This document shows positions 42,813-52,540 of a stretch of 64,000 bases of DNA, in pieces (the stretch's first letter is position 1; every line of letters begins with the position of its first letter). The DNA lies in NCBI GenBank assembly GCA_947599875.1, contig CANQFV010000001.1:124001-188000 (forward strand), in the 5' to 3' direction. The stretch is from an uncultured Oscillospiraceae bacterium (GTDB lineage: Bacteria; Bacillota; Clostridia; Oscillospirales; Oscillospiraceae). Position numbers and translations under genes: made by a program. Under the pieces are notes generated by a model, which was not told the DNA's origin, ran no database searches, and saw only the letters and a program-made list of their open reading frames with translations.

Positions 42813-44126
42813 GTGAACGTCAAGGAATTTGAGAGAAAAGAGAAGAACGCCGCTGAGCTGTCGGTCTCGGTCACGCCGGAGGAATTTGAGAGTGCCGTGC
42901 AGAGGGCCTACATCAAGTACCGCGGCAGCATCCAGATCCCCGGTTTCCGCAAGGGCAAGGCCCCCAGGAAGATCATCGAGAACATCTACGGTTCCGACAT
43001 CTTCTACGAGGAGGCCGTGGACGACATCGCCCCCAAGGCGCTGGAGGCCGGAAAGCAGGAGAAGGAGCTTTACACCGTGGGAAAGCCCACCGTGCTGGAC
43101 GTGGACTATGAAGAGGACAAGTCCGTCACCATCAAATTCCTGATATACCTGTATCCCGAGATCACCGTTGAAAATTACAAGGGCCTGACCGCGCCCAAGA
43201 TGCCCGTCCGCGTCACCAAGAAGGACGTGGAGCGGGAGATCCAGCAGGTGCGCGAGCGCAACGCCCGCCTGGAGTCCGTGGACCGCCCGGCGGAGAACGG
43301 GGACATCCTGAACATCGACTTTGAGGGCGTCATCGACGGCGCCGCCTTTGAAGGCGGCAAGGGTGAGGGCCAGGATCTGGAGCTTGGCTCCGGCATGTTC
43401 GTCCCCGGCTTTGAGGAGCAGCTTATCGGCGCCAAGGCCGGCGACCAGGTGGACGTGAAGATCACCTTCCCGGAGAACTATACCCCGGATCTGGCCTCCA
43501 AGAGCGCCGTCTTCCATGTGAAGGTCAACGAGGTGAAGGAGAAGATCCTTCCGGAGCTGGACGACGAGTTTGCCAAGGACGTGTCCGAGTACGACACGCT
43601 GGAGGAGTACACCGCCAGCGTCAGGGAGGAGCTGTCCGAGCATAAGCACATGGAGTCCGACAAGGGCTTCAGCGAGCTGATCTTCAGCCGCCTGGCCGAC
43701 TCCATCCAGGGGGACATCCCCGACGCGATGTTGGAGGAAGAGGTTGACAAGATGTACAGCGACTTCCGCTACAGGCTCTCCTCCCAGGGCATGGATCCGG
43801 ACCGGTATATGGAGATGGTGGACATGGACGAGGAGAGCATCCGGGACGAGATGCTGGATGCGGCCGAGCAGCGCATCCGCACGGATCTGGCTCTGGAGTA
43901 CATCGCCAAGAAGGAAAATCTTCAGGTCACCGAGAAGGATATCGAGGAGGAGTATCAGAGGATGAGCGAGGAGTTCGACCGGGCGATAGACGAAGTGAAG
44001 CGGGTCGTTCCCCTGGATGTGGTGAAGACCAATATCAAGATGAACAAGGCGCGGCAGCTTGTTATGATGTACGCCGTTCCCGAGAAGAAGGAGAAGAAAT
44101 CCGACAAGGGAGAGGACGCGGAGTAA
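42813..44126 (+). CDS. tig: Trigger factor (ribosome-associated prolyl isomerase chaperone)
   Basis: The 437-residue chaperone has the N-terminal ribosome-binding signature GFRKGKAPRKIIE, the FKBP-type domain (NGDILNIDFEGVIDGAAFEGGKGEGQDLELGSGMFVPGFE region) and a long helical C-terminal domain. The start is GTG 42813, since AGGAGG lies eight bases before it and the family begins with a short strand there; an upstream ATG (42780) would add residues that do not align. It heads the tig-clpP-clpX block. The C-terminal tail is Lys/Glu-rich. Confidence 0.97.
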   Translation: MNVKEFERKEKNAAELSVSVTPEEFESAVQRAYIKYRGSIQIPGFRKGKAPRKIIENIYGSDIFYEEAVDDIAPKALEAGKQEKELYTVGKPTVLDVDYEEDKSVTIKFLIYLYPEITVENYKGLTAPKMPVRVTKKDVEREIQQVRERNARLESVDRPAENGDILNIDFEGVIDGAAFEGGKGEGQDLELGSGMFVPGFEEQLIGAKAGDQVDVKITFPENYTPDLASKSAVFHVKVNEVKEKILPELDDEFAKDVSEYDTLEEYTASVREELSEHKHMESDKGFSELIFSRLADSIQGDIPDAMLEEEVDKMYSDFRYRLSSQGMDPDRYMEMVDMDEESIRDEMLDAAEQRIRTDLALEYIAKKENLQVTEKDIEEEYQRMSEEFDRAIDEVKRVVPLDVVKTNIKMNKARQLVMMYAVPEKKEKKSDKGEDAE

Positions 44127-44188
44127 ACGGAATATCTCCCGCCGGAAGTGGTTAAAGTTTAGGTATCATGCACGCAGGAGGGTTTTTT

Positions 44189-44770
44189 ATGAGCTTAGTA
44201 CCGTATGTAGTGGAGCAGACGTCCAGGGGCGAGCGGAGCTATGACATCTTCTCGCGCCTGCTCAACGACCGCATCGTTTTTCTGGGCGAGGAGGTGAACG
44301 ACACCACGGCCAGTCTCGTGGTGGCCCAGTTCCTCTTCCTGGAGGCCCAGGATCCGGACAAGGACATCCAGTTCTATATCAATTCCCCCGGCGGTTCCAT
44401 TACCGCGGGAATGGCCATCTATGACACCATGCAGTATATCAAGTGCGACGTTTCCACCATCGCCATCGGCATGGCCGCCAGCATGGCCGCGTTCCTGCTC
44501 AGCTCCGGCGCCAAGGGAAAGCGCCTGGCGCTGCCCAACACCGAGATCATGATCCATCAGCCCTCCGCCGGCACCCAGGGGCAGGTCACGGATATGGCCA
44601 TCCACCTGCGGCGGATCGAGAAGATCAAGGATCGGATGAACGCCATTCTGGCGGAGAACACCGGCAAGAGCGTGGAGGTGGTCCGGGAGGCCTGCGAGCG
44701 GGACAACTTCATGTCCGCCCAGGAGGCCCTGGATTTCGGCATCATCGACAAGGTCATCACCAAGCGCTGA
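44189..44770 (+). CDS. clpP: ATP-dependent Clp protease proteolytic subunit
   Basis: The 193-residue serine peptidase has the catalytic serine in [16 protein letters not shown] and histidine in [10 protein letters not shown], with the aspartate in the C-terminal [14 protein letters not shown] region. [14 protein letters not shown] lines the chamber. The N-terminus [19 protein letters not shown] matches the mature form of other ClpPs. AGGAGGG precedes ATG 44189. It works with ClpX encoded next. Confidence 0.98.
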   Translation: MSLVPYVVEQTSRGERSYDIFSRLLNDRIVFLGEEVNDTTASLVVAQFLFLEAQDPDKDIQFYINSPGGSITAGMAIYDTMQYIKCDVSTIAIGMAASMAAFLLSSGAKGKRLALPNTEIMIHQPSAGTQGQVTDMAIHLRRIEKIKDRMNAILAENTGKSVEVVREACERDNFMSAQEALDFGIIDKVITKR

Positions 44771-44795
44771 GCAAATCGTCTGAAAGGACACCGCA

Positions 44796-46091
44796 ATGGC
44801 AAACAAAGAGGAAAGATCATCCCGGTGCGATTTCTGCGGCCGGCCCCAGAGCCAGGTCCACAGACTTTTCACCGGGCAGTACGCCAACATCTGCGACGAC
44901 TGCGTGGAGCTGTGCGAGCAGCTCCTGCGGGACGAGCGGGACGAGGACAGCTATGAGGAGGAGTACCTCCCCCAGGAGGATGTCTCCCCCTACGAGATGG
45001 CCAGGAAGCTGCCAAAGCCCGTGCAGATCAAGGAGTACCTGGACGAGTACATCATCGGCCAGGACAGGGCGAAGACGGCGCTGGCCGTGGCCGTCTACAA
45101 CCACTATAAGCGGATCTTCTGCGCCACGGGCAACGAGACGGAGATCCAGAAGAGCAACATCCTTCTGGTGGGGCCGACCGGCTCCGGCAAGACCATGTTC
45201 GCCCAGACCCTGGCCAGGATCCTGGAGGTCCCCTTCGCCATCGCCGACGCCACCACCCTCACGGAGGCCGGCTATGTGGGCGACGACGTGGAGAACATCC
45301 TTCTGCGGCTGCTCCAGGCGGCGGATTTCAACGTGCCGCTGGCGGAGCGGGGGATCATCTACATCGACGAGATCGACAAGATTGCCCGCAAGAGCGAGAA
45401 CACCTCCATCACCCGGGACGTGTCCGGCGAGGGGGTCCAGCAGGCGCTGCTGAAGATCCTGGAGGGCACCGTTGCCAACGTGCCGCCCCAGGGGGGACGG
45501 AAGCACCCCCACCAGGATTTTATCAGCATCGACACCACAAACATCCTGTTCATCTGCGGCGGGGCCTTTGACGGCATCGACAAGATCATCGAACACCGCC
45601 TGGATAAGAAGTCTATGGGCTTTGGCGCGGAGATCAAGGCGAAGAGCGAGAAGGACATCGGCGACGCGCTGGAGAATATCCAGTCCCACGACCTTTTGAA
45701 GTACGGCATTATCCCGGAGCTGATCGGCCGTATGCCGGTTCTTGTGCCCATGCGTCAGCTCACCCGGGACGACCTGGTGCGCATCCTCAAGGAGCCGAGA
45801 AATGCCCTCACCCGCCAGTATAAGGCGCTGATGAGCTACGACAGGGTGAATCTTGAGTTTGACGACGCCGCCCTGGAGGCCATCGCCGACAAGGCCATCG
45901 CTATGGAGATCGGCGCCCGCGGCCTGCGCAGCGTTGTGGAGGGGATCCTGACCGACATCATGTTCGAGATACCCTCTGAGGAGCGGGTGGAGAAGGTCAT
46001 CGTCACCCGGGAGTGCGTCACGGACGGGGCGCGCCCCACCATCCTCCGGCGCCAGCGCCCCCAGATCGACCCCGACGCGGTCAGCGTGTGA
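44796..46091 (+). CDS. clpX: ATP-dependent Clp protease ATP-binding subunit ClpX
   Basis: The 431-residue unfoldase has the N-terminal C4 zinc finger (CDFCGRPQ...CDDCVELC), Walker A GPTGSGKT, Walker [14 protein letters not shown], the pore loop GYVGDDVE and the ClpP-docking IGF-type loop region (KSMGFGAEI). AAAGGA precedes the start. It delivers tagged substrates to ClpP. Confidence 0.98.
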   Translation: MANKEERSSRCDFCGRPQSQVHRLFTGQYANICDDCVELCEQLLRDERDEDSYEEEYLPQEDVSPYEMARKLPKPVQIKEYLDEYIIGQDRAKTALAVAVYNHYKRIFCATGNETEIQKSNILLVGPTGSGKTMFAQTLARILEVPFAIADATTLTEAGYVGDDVENILLRLLQAADFNVPLAERGIIYIDEIDKIARKSENTSITRDVSGEGVQQALLKILEGTVANVPPQGGRKHPHQDFISIDTTNILFICGGAFDGIDKIIEHRLDKKSMGFGAEIKAKSEKDIGDALENIQSHDLLKYGIIPELIGRMPVLVPMRQLTRDDLVRILKEPRNALTRQYKALMSYDRVNLEFDDAALEAIADKAIAMEIGARGLRSVVEGILTDIMFEIPSEERVEKVIVTRECVTDGARPTILRRQRPQIDPDAVSV

Positions 46092-46120
46092 CGCGCCGGC
46101 CATGTAACCAGTAAAATTAA

Positions 46121-46178
46121 GGCCTGCGACCGCGCTGCGGCGCCCGGAGGGCGCACGGAGAGCGGCAGCGGGCCTTTT
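46121..46178 (+). terminator. Imperfect terminator-like hairpin after clpX
   Basis: AAGGCCTGC and CGCTGC arms near 46120-46140 pair with GCAGCGGGCCTT at 46164-46177, followed by TTCCC. Termination strength is unclear. Confidence 0.45.
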
Positions 46179-46213
46179 CCCGATAAGAGCGGGATTTTTC
46201 CCGTGATCCGTCT

Positions 46214-46241
46214 GTCAAAAAAGACCGCGTGCTTTTTTGAC
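46214..46241 (+). promoter_or_regulatory. Perfect 10-bp inverted repeat upstream of lon
   Basis: GTCAAAAAAG-accgcgtg-CTTTTTTGAC, 32 bases before the lon start codon. It may be the end of a clpX terminator (T-rich arm) or an operator for a heat-shock or stress regulator of lon. It resembles a CtsR site (AGGTCAAA direct repeats) only in the GTCAAA half. Confidence 0.6.
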
Positions 46242-46272
46242 TTTTCCTTAATTGAGGTTTAGAGGTTTATCT

Positions 46273-48681
46273 ATGTCTGAAGAGCTGATTGAAAATTTGA
46301 TCCCGGAGGAGATGCCCCTGCTGGCGCTCCGGGGCGTGGCCGTTTTTCCGGAGATGTCCGTGAGCTTCGATGTGGAGAGGGACCGGAGCGTTGCGGCTCT
46401 TGATCGGGCCTCCGACGGGGACAGGCGGGTCTTCGCCGTCCTCCAGCGCGATCCGCTGAAGGAGTACCCGGAGAGGGAGGATCTCTACAGCGTGGGGGTC
46501 GTGTGCCTGGTGAAGCAGCTTTTGCGCACCCAGGGCGGCAGTGTCCGGGTGATGGTGGAGGGGCAGTACAGGGCCAAGCTCATGGGCCTCTCCGACAGGG
46601 GGCCGTACCACGAGGCGGCCGTCATGCGCCGGGAGGACGCCCCCCAGCGGGTCAGTGCCAGATCCGAGGCGCTGCTGCGCAGCACCCTGTCCCTCTATGA
46701 GAAGTACCTGAGCTTTTACGGGGCGTCCGCCCCGGAGGCGGTGATCTCCCTGGCCGTCCGGGACAGCGTGGGGTACGCCGCGGATTATCTGGCCCAGAAC
46801 GCCGCCTTCGATTACACCCGCAAGCAGGAGATCCTGGAGCTGCGGGACGGGGTGAAGCGGCTCAACGCCGTGGCGGAGATCTTAAACCACGAGATCTCCG
46901 TTTTGGAGGTGGAGCAGGAGATCACCAGGAAGCTCCACGAGCAGCTGGCCGGGACACAGCGGGAGCATATCATGCGGGAGCATCTGCGGGTCCTCCAGGC
47001 GGAGCTGGGGGACGACGACGAGTCCGAGATCGAGGAGTACCGCTACCGCATCGAGAAGCTGGCCCTGGACGGGGAGATCACCGAGAAGCTGATGCGGGAG
47101 ACGGACAGGCTGGCCAAACAGCCCTACGGCTCGGCGGAGGCGTCGGTCATCCGCAATTACCTGGACGCGGTTCTGGAGCTGCCCTGGCACAGATCCACCA
47201 GGGAGCGGCTGGATCTGGACGCCGCCAGGCGCGCCCTTGACCGGGACCACTTCGGCCTGGACAAGGTGAAGGAGAGGATCCTGGAGTTTTTAGCCGTCAG
47301 GAAGATGACCCCGGATATCCGGGGCGGGATCCTGTGCCTGGTGGGGCCTCCGGGAGTGGGGAAGACGAGCGTGGCGATCTCCATCGCCGGCGCTATGAAC
47401 CGCAAGCTTGTGCGCATGAGCCTGGGGGGCGTCCACGACGAGGCGGACATCCGCGGCCACAGGAAGACGTATATCGGCGCTATGCCCGGGCGGATCATGG
47501 CCGCTATGACCGAGGCGGGCACCAACAACCCCCTGATGCTGTTGGACGAGATCGACAAGCTTGGCTCCGACTACCGGGGCGACCCGGCCAGCGCCCTTTT
47601 GGAGGCGCTGGATCCGGAGCAGAACGCCTCCTTCCGCGATCATTTTCTGGAGATTCCCTTTGATCTCAGTAACGTGATGTTTATCACCACGGCCAACACC
47701 GTGGACACCATACCCCGGCCGCTGCTGGACCGGATGGAGGTCATCGAGCTGACCAGCTACACCGACGAGGAGAAGCTGCGCATCGCCGCCGACCATCTCC
47801 TGCCCAAGCAGCGCAAGAAGCACGGGCTGAACGCCAGGACGCTGAAGATCGGGGACGACGCCATCCGGGACATCATTACCGGCTACACCAGGGAGTCCGG
47901 CGTCCGGGAGCTGGAGCGGGAGCTGGCCGCCGTGTGCCGGAAGGCGGATATGCTCATCGCCTCCGGCCGGGGGAAGAGCCTGACCGTCACAAGCGCCAAG
48001 CTGCCGGAGCTTTTAGGCCCCAGGAAGTATAAGCCGGAGAATCTGGCCGGACGCGACCGGGTGGGCGTTGTCAACGGCCTTGCCTGGACCCAGGTGGGCG
48101 GAGAGATCCTGGAGGTGGAGTGCGCCTGCCTGGAGGGGACGGGAAAGATCGAGCTTACCGGGAACCTGGGGGCCGTTATGAAGGAGTCCGCCCAGGCGGC
48201 GGTGAGCTACACCCGCTCCAGATGCGGCGCCCTGGGGATCGATAAGGAGTTTTATAAAAACCGGGACATCCACATCCACTTCCCGGAGGGGGCCGTACCC
48301 AAGGACGGGCCCAGCGCCGGGATCACCATCGCCTGTGCCCTGATCTCCGCCCTCACGGGGCTGAGCGTCCGGCGGGACGTGGCGATGACCGGGGAGATCA
48401 CCATCACCGGGCGCGTCCTGCCCATCGGGGGACTGCGGGAGAAGACGATGGCGGCCCTGCGCTACGGGGCCAAGACCGTCATCATCCCGGAGGACAACAG
48501 GCCGGATCTGGAGGAGATCGACCAGACCGTCCGGCGGAGCCTGAACTTTGTGACGGCGTCCTCGGTGGACGACGTACTGGCCGCCGCCCTGATCTTCCCG
48601 GAGGGGGAGAGGCCGGAGCTTGCGGCCCGGCCGCCGCTGAGGGCCAGAAAATCCGCCCCGGCGGTGAGAGACGGCAGGTGA
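46273..48681 (+). CDS. lon: ATP-dependent protease Lon
   Basis: The 802-residue protease has an N-terminal substrate-binding domain ([22 protein letters not shown]), the AAA module with [32 protein letters not shown] and sensor motifs, and the catalytic Ser in [12 protein letters not shown] with the Lys further on. Length is normal for LonA. The C-terminal tail is basic and short. ATG 46273 follows GAGG. It lies between clpX and ysxC, a common order. Confidence 0.98.
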   Translation: MSEELIENLIPEEMPLLALRGVAVFPEMSVSFDVERDRSVAALDRASDGDRRVFAVLQRDPLKEYPEREDLYSVGVVCLVKQLLRTQGGSVRVMVEGQYRAKLMGLSDRGPYHEAAVMRREDAPQRVSARSEALLRSTLSLYEKYLSFYGASAPEAVISLAVRDSVGYAADYLAQNAAFDYTRKQEILELRDGVKRLNAVAEILNHEISVLEVEQEITRKLHEQLAGTQREHIMREHLRVLQAELGDDDESEIEEYRYRIEKLALDGEITEKLMRETDRLAKQPYGSAEASVIRNYLDAVLELPWHRSTRERLDLDAARRALDRDHFGLDKVKERILEFLAVRKMTPDIRGGILCLVGPPGVGKTSVAISIAGAMNRKLVRMSLGGVHDEADIRGHRKTYIGAMPGRIMAAMTEAGTNNPLMLLDEIDKLGSDYRGDPASALLEALDPEQNASFRDHFLEIPFDLSNVMFITTANTVDTIPRPLLDRMEVIELTSYTDEEKLRIAADHLLPKQRKKHGLNARTLKIGDDAIRDIITGYTRESGVRELERELAAVCRKADMLIASGRGKSLTVTSAKLPELLGPRKYKPENLAGRDRVGVVNGLAWTQVGGEILEVECACLEGTGKIELTGNLGAVMKESAQAAVSYTRSRCGALGIDKEFYKNRDIHIHFPEGAVPKDGPSAGITIACALISALTGLSVRRDVAMTGEITITGRVLPIGGLREKTMAALRYGAKTVIIPEDNRPDLEEIDQTVRRSLNFVTASSVDDVLAAALIFPEGERPELAARPPLRARKSAPAVRDGR

Positions 48682-48685
48682 GCGT

Positions 48686-49270
48686 ATGGACTTTCGGAAG
48701 ACGGAGTTTATCAAATCGGCGGTGAAGCCCGGGGATTTCATCCGGGACGGACGGCCCCAGGTGGCCTTCGCCGGCCGGTCTAACGTGGGGAAGTCCTCGG
48801 TCATCAACTCCCTTGTCCAGCGGAAAAACTTCGCCCGGGTCGGCTCCCAGCCGGGGAAGACAAGCCAGATCAACTACTTTTTGACGGAGGGGAAGTTCTA
48901 CATCGTGGATCTCCCCGGCTACGGGTACGCCGCCGTCTCCAAGGCCGAGCGGGACAGGTGGGGACAGCTGATGGAGGCGTATTTCGCCTCGGGGCTTGTG
49001 TCCCTTGGCGTGCAGATCGTGGACGCCCGCCACAAGCCCACGGCCGACGACGTCACCATGATGAACTGGTTTAAAAGCGCGGCCTGCGACGTGATCGTGG
49101 TGGCCAACAAGACGGACAAGTGCAAAAAAAGCGAGCTGCCCGGCAATATCGCCAGGATCCGGGAGACGCTGGATATCTCCCAGGACACGCCGCTCCTTTA
49201 CTACTCCGCCGTCACAGGGACGGAGCGAGAGGCGCTGGCGTTGGCTCTTGATTGCGCGCTGGATCTGTGA
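48686..49270 (+). CDS. ysxC: Ribosome biogenesis GTP-binding protein YsxC/EngB
   Basis: The 194-residue GTPase has G1 AGRSNVGKSS, G2 with QPGKTSQ, G3 VDLPGYG, G4 ANKTDKC and G5 YYSAVTG. It is needed for 50S subunit maturation. It starts four bases after lon. The gene order clpX-lon-engB is common in Firmicutes. Confidence 0.97.
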   Translation: MDFRKTEFIKSAVKPGDFIRDGRPQVAFAGRSNVGKSSVINSLVQRKNFARVGSQPGKTSQINYFLTEGKFYIVDLPGYGYAAVSKAERDRWGQLMEAYFASGLVSLGVQIVDARHKPTADDVTMMNWFKSAACDVIVVANKTDKCKKSELPGNIARIRETLDISQDTPLLYYSAVTGTEREALALALDCALDL

Positions 49271-49282
49271 TATACTGGTACT

Positions 49283-49963
49283 ATGCTGAACATATGGAAT
49301 AATCTGGACTGGTCTATCCTGACGGACGCTTTGATGTCCGCCGTCCCCGTACTCATCTGCATCACCCTGCACGAGTGCGCCCACGGCCTGGCGGCCCTGA
49401 AGCTGGGGGACACAACGGCCAGGGATATGGGGCGGCTGAGCCTCAATCCGATCAAGCATTTTGACCTGATGGGGTTCATTATGATGGCGTTTCTGGGCTT
49501 TGGGTGGGCCAAGCCCGTGCCCATCGACATGCGCCGCTTCCAAAATCCCAAGCGGGATATGGCAATCTCCGCCGCCGCGGGGCCGCTTTGCAACCTGGCC
49601 ATCACGGTGGTGTGTTTGTTCCTCTACGGGGCGCTGACGCCCCTGCTCTCCGGGCGGGGGAGCGCGGCCGCGCTCGTCTATGGAACCGTGGTGCGGACGG
49701 CGTATCTCAGCCTCGCCTTCGCCGTATTCAACTTCATCCCCATCCCGCCGCTGGACGGCTCCAAGGTGCTTTTTTCCGTGATCTCGGAGCAGGCCTATGA
49801 GAAGCTGATGCACTATGAGCGGTACGGTATGCTCCTGCTCGTGGCGCTGGTGGTGACGGGGGTCCTGTCCGGGCCGCTGAATACGGCGGTGAATTTCCTC
49901 TTTGACAAGCTGTGGATCGTGGCCCAGTGGGGGCTTGATTTTATCTCTTTCTTTTTCAGGTGA
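49283..49963 (+). CDS. M50 site-2 protease family membrane protein
   Basis: The 226-residue protein has the zinc motif ITLHECAHGLAALKLGD and the second motif FNFIPIPPLDGSKVL, with about five membrane segments. It belongs to the Rv1735/YwhC-like site-2 protease group (no PDZ domain) commonly found just upstream of scpA in Firmicutes. The substrate is unknown. It lies four bases from scpA. Confidence 0.92.
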   Translation: MLNIWNNLDWSILTDALMSAVPVLICITLHECAHGLAALKLGDTTARDMGRLSLNPIKHFDLMGFIMMAFLGFGWAKPVPIDMRRFQNPKRDMAISAAAGPLCNLAITVVCLFLYGALTPLLSGRGSAAALVYGTVVRTAYLSLAFAVFNFIPIPPLDGSKVLFSVISEQAYEKLMHYERYGMLLLVALVVTGVLSGPLNTAVNFLFDKLWIVAQWGLDFISFFFR

Positions 49964-49966
49964 CGC

Positions 49967-50722
49967 ATGGAAAATCCCACCTTTCATCTGGAGGGCGTGG
50001 TACACGCACGCGAGGACATGGAGGATTTTGAGGGGCCTCTGACCCTGATCCTCCAGCTCCTCTCCAAAAACAAAATTGAGATCCAGGATATTCGCATCGC
50101 GGAGCTTCTGGATCAGTACCTGGCCTGGATGGACGAGATGAAGGCTATGGATCTGGAGATCGCCAGCGAGTTTGTCCAGATGGCCTCTTACCTTGTGTAC
50201 ATCAAGGCCCGGATGCTCCTGTCCGCCGGGGAGGAGACAGACGAGCTGGAGGAGCTGATCGGCTCCCTCCAGCGCCTCCAGGGCCGGGAGCTGATGGAGC
50301 GGCTCCGGAAGATCACGCCGGAGCTGGCCCAGATGTACACCCGGGGCGCGGGGACGATGGTAAAGCCCCCGGAGACTCTCCCGGTGGACAAGAGCTACCG
50401 CTACAGCCACGAAAAGTCGGAGCTGACCGGCGCGATGGTGCGGGTTCTCACCCGGGAGGACGCCGCACAGGTCTATGAGAACGCCTCGGCCTTCCGCTTC
50501 CCTGCGCGGATCGTCTATTCGGTGACGGAGAAGTCCTCGGAGCTGGTGGCCCGGCTTCACAAGCTCGGCCCCGTGACGATCCAGCGGATCTTCTCCGAGT
50601 GCGAGAGCCGCACGGAGCTGGTGGCCACCTTTATCGCCCTGCTGGAGCTTTGCCGGGAGGGGAACATCACCATTGAGGACAGCGAGGGCGGGACGATGAT
50701 CGCCCCCTCCGACGGGAAATGA
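49967..50722 (+). CDS. scpA: Segregation and condensation protein A
   Basis: The 251-residue kleisin subunit of the SMC condensin has the typical N-terminus FHLEGVVHAREDMEDFEGPLTLILQLLSKNKIEIQDI and ASYLVYIKARMLLS, with a C-terminal winged helix that contacts the SMC head. It is co-transcribed with scpB seven bases downstream. Confidence 0.97.
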   Translation: MENPTFHLEGVVHAREDMEDFEGPLTLILQLLSKNKIEIQDIRIAELLDQYLAWMDEMKAMDLEIASEFVQMASYLVYIKARMLLSAGEETDELEELIGSLQRLQGRELMERLRKITPELAQMYTRGAGTMVKPPETLPVDKSYRYSHEKSELTGAMVRVLTREDAAQVYENASAFRFPARIVYSVTEKSSELVARLHKLGPVTIQRIFSECESRTELVATFIALLELCREGNITIEDSEGGTMIAPSDGK

Positions 50723-50729
50723 GGCGCTG

Positions 50730-51344
50730 ATGGAATACTCTGAATTGGAACCGGTGATCGAGGGCATACTCTTTGCCTCGGGGGAGGCCGTGAGCGTCCA
50801 GCGCCTGTCCGCCGTGCTGGCAAGGCCGGAGGAGGACATTGTGGAGGCCGCGGAGTCCCTGGCGGGGAGGCTCCTCTACGACAAGCGGGGCATACGCCTT
50901 GTGAAGCTGGACGGGGCCTTGCAGCTCTGCTCCGCCCCGGAATACGGGGACATCATCCGCATCGCCCTGGAGAGCAGGAAGCCCCCCAAGCTCACCCAGA
51001 CGGCCCTGGAGGTGCTGGCCATCACGGCGTATTTCCAGCCGGTGACACGGGCATATATCGACCAGCTGCGGGGAACGGACTCCAGCTATACCGTGGGCGT
51101 GCTTACGGAGCGGGGCCTCATCGAGCCGTGCGGCACCCTGGACGCCCCGGGGCGGCCCACGCTTTTCAGGACGACCGGCAGCTTTCTCCGGGTCTTTGGG
51201 ATCTCCTCCCTGGACGAGCTTCCGGAGCTGCCCCCCTCCGACGGGGAGGACCCGGAGCAGCTGCGGATCGAGGGGGCCATCGAGAACCTGAGATCCGCTG
51301 ATGGGGAGAGCGGGAAAGACACGGACGCCGAAACGGCGCAGTAA
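50730..51344 (+). CDS. scpB: Segregation and condensation protein B
   Basis: The 204-residue protein is made of two winged helices: EPVIEGILFASGEAVSVQRLS and ALEVLAITAYFQPVTRAYIDQLRGTDSSYTVGVLTERGLIEPCG, then GRPTLFRTTGSFLRVFGISSLDELPELP. It dimerises and binds ScpA. The C-terminal tail is acidic. Confidence 0.97.
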   Translation: MEYSELEPVIEGILFASGEAVSVQRLSAVLARPEEDIVEAAESLAGRLLYDKRGIRLVKLDGALQLCSAPEYGDIIRIALESRKPPKLTQTALEVLAITAYFQPVTRAYIDQLRGTDSSYTVGVLTERGLIEPCGTLDAPGRPTLFRTTGSFLRVFGISSLDELPELPPSDGEDPEQLRIEGAIENLRSADGESGKDTDAETAQ

Positions 51345-51365
51345 AAAAAGAGGGCAGGTGAGACG

Positions 51366-52067
51366 GTGTTCACGATTTTAGCCTTGATCCCGGTCATAGT
51401 CGTGCTGATTTGCGGCAAAATAAAGGCGGCGCTTATTGTCCTGGCCGTCACACTGGCCGTGGATATCGTCATCGCGCTTGTGCGCGTCGGGGCGCACCTG
51501 ACGCTGGAAAAGGGCGTGTTCGGGCTGAAGATCATCGCAGGGCCGGTGAAGCTGAAGCTGCTCCCGGCGGATAAGGACAAGCCCAAGGAGCCGAAAAAAA
51601 CCAAGAAAGAGAAGGCGGAGGAGCCGGAGGAGGAAAAGGAGGAGCCGGAGAAGGAAAAATCCGGCATCCATGTGACGCTGGAGCTTGTCACCACCGTGCT
51701 GAAGGCGGTGGGGGAGCTTTTGGGCCGGTTCCGGCGGAAGATCACCGTCGATTCCCTGACCATCCACTACACGGCGGCTTCCCCGGATCCCTATAACACC
51801 GCCATGACCTTCGCCTACGCCAGCGCCGGAGTCAATGCGCTGATGCCGGTGATCCACAACATTTTTACCGTGAAAAAAAGCGACGTAGGCGCCGCCGTCA
51901 CCTTCGATGCGCAGGAGGCGGACGTCTATGTGGACGCCAGGCTCACCCTGGCCGTCTGGGAAGTTATTTACATTGTGCTGGCGGTCTGGCCCGTCATCCG
52001 GGTCATCCTGGCACAGCTGCTAAAAAAAGGAAAGGTGGACAATCATGGACAAGCATCCGATCAATGA
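51366..52067 (+). CDS. DUF2953 domain protein
   Basis: The 233-residue protein has one or two N-terminal membrane helices, a long Lys/Glu-rich charged stretch (about residues 60-100) and a DUF2953 region (FRRKITVDSLTIHYTAASPDPYNTAMTFAYASAGVNALMPVI). It starts with GTG and overlaps ytfJ by 23 bases. DUF2953 (YtfI-like) is typically found with YtfJ and has a suspected sporulation link. Confidence 0.85.
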   Translation: MFTILALIPVIVVLICGKIKAALIVLAVTLAVDIVIALVRVGAHLTLEKGVFGLKIIAGPVKLKLLPADKDKPKEPKKTKKEKAEEPEEEKEEPEKEKSGIHVTLELVTTVLKAVGELLGRFRRKITVDSLTIHYTAASPDPYNTAMTFAYASAGVNALMPVIHNIFTVKKSDVGAAVTFDAQEADVYVDARLTLAVWEVIYIVLAVWPVIRVILAQLLKKGKVDNHGQASDQ

Positions 52068-52479
52068 CCTCATGGGCACCGTAATGGAAAAGCTCCGCAA
52101 TATCGCGGACGTGAGTACCGTCATCGGCGAGAGCATCACCACGCCCGACGGCATCACCATCATCCCCGTGTCCCGGGTGAGCATGGGCTTCGGCTCCGGC
52201 GGCTCGGACTTTACCGGCAAGCACCAGAAGGACGGCGCGGCCAACCCCTTCGGCGGCGGCTGCGGCGGCGGTGTGAAGATCGACCCCATCGCCTTTGTCA
52301 TCATCAAGGACGGCTCCGTCAGGGTCATGACCATCGAGCCTCCCGCCTCCAACACCTTTGACCGGCTGGTGGACGGCGCCCCGGAGCTGGTGGACAAGAT
52401 CTCCGCCATGATGGATAAGAAAAAGGCGGAGAAGGCGGAGAAGTCCGGGGAGGCCCTTCCCGAGACGGACGGGGAATAA
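52045..52479 (+). CDS. ytfJ: Sporulation protein YtfJ (GerW family)
   Basis: The 144-residue protein has the family core IPVSRVSMGFGSGGSDF, the glycine-rich NPFGGGCGGGVKIDPIAFVII and a charged C-terminus. In Bacillus, YtfJ (GerW) is made in the forespore and is needed for lysozyme-linked germination. It follows the DUF2953 protein, as in other spore formers. Confidence 0.93.
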   Translation: MDKHPINDLMGTVMEKLRNIADVSTVIGESITTPDGITIIPVSRVSMGFGSGGSDFTGKHQKDGAANPFGGGCGGGVKIDPIAFVIIKDGSVRVMTIEPPASNTFDRLVDGAPELVDKISAMMDKKKAEKAEKSGEALPETDGE

Positions 52480-52502
52480 TCGCTTTTTCGATAAGCATAC
52501 TA

Positions 52503-52532
52503 TCCTTCACGGGGACTTGTCCCCATGAAGGA
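52503..52532 (+). promoter_or_regulatory. Hairpin overlapping the ribosome binding site of the carboxypeptidase gene
   Basis: TCCTTCA-c-GGGGAC-tt-GTCCCC-a-TGAAGGA. The right arm contains the AAGGA of the AAGGAGG Shine-Dalgarno eight bases before ATG 52541. When folded it would hide the ribosome site. It has no T-run, so a terminator is less likely. Confidence 0.7.
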
Positions 52533-52540
52533 GGCTTATC

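Noticed and set aside
48482-50839. A 785-residue antisense open frame across lon-ysxC-M50-scpA
   Set aside because: It lies opposite four well-supported genes; the long frame results from GC-rich third codon positions. The same holds for long antisense frames opposite the radical SAM gene, pfkA and clpX.
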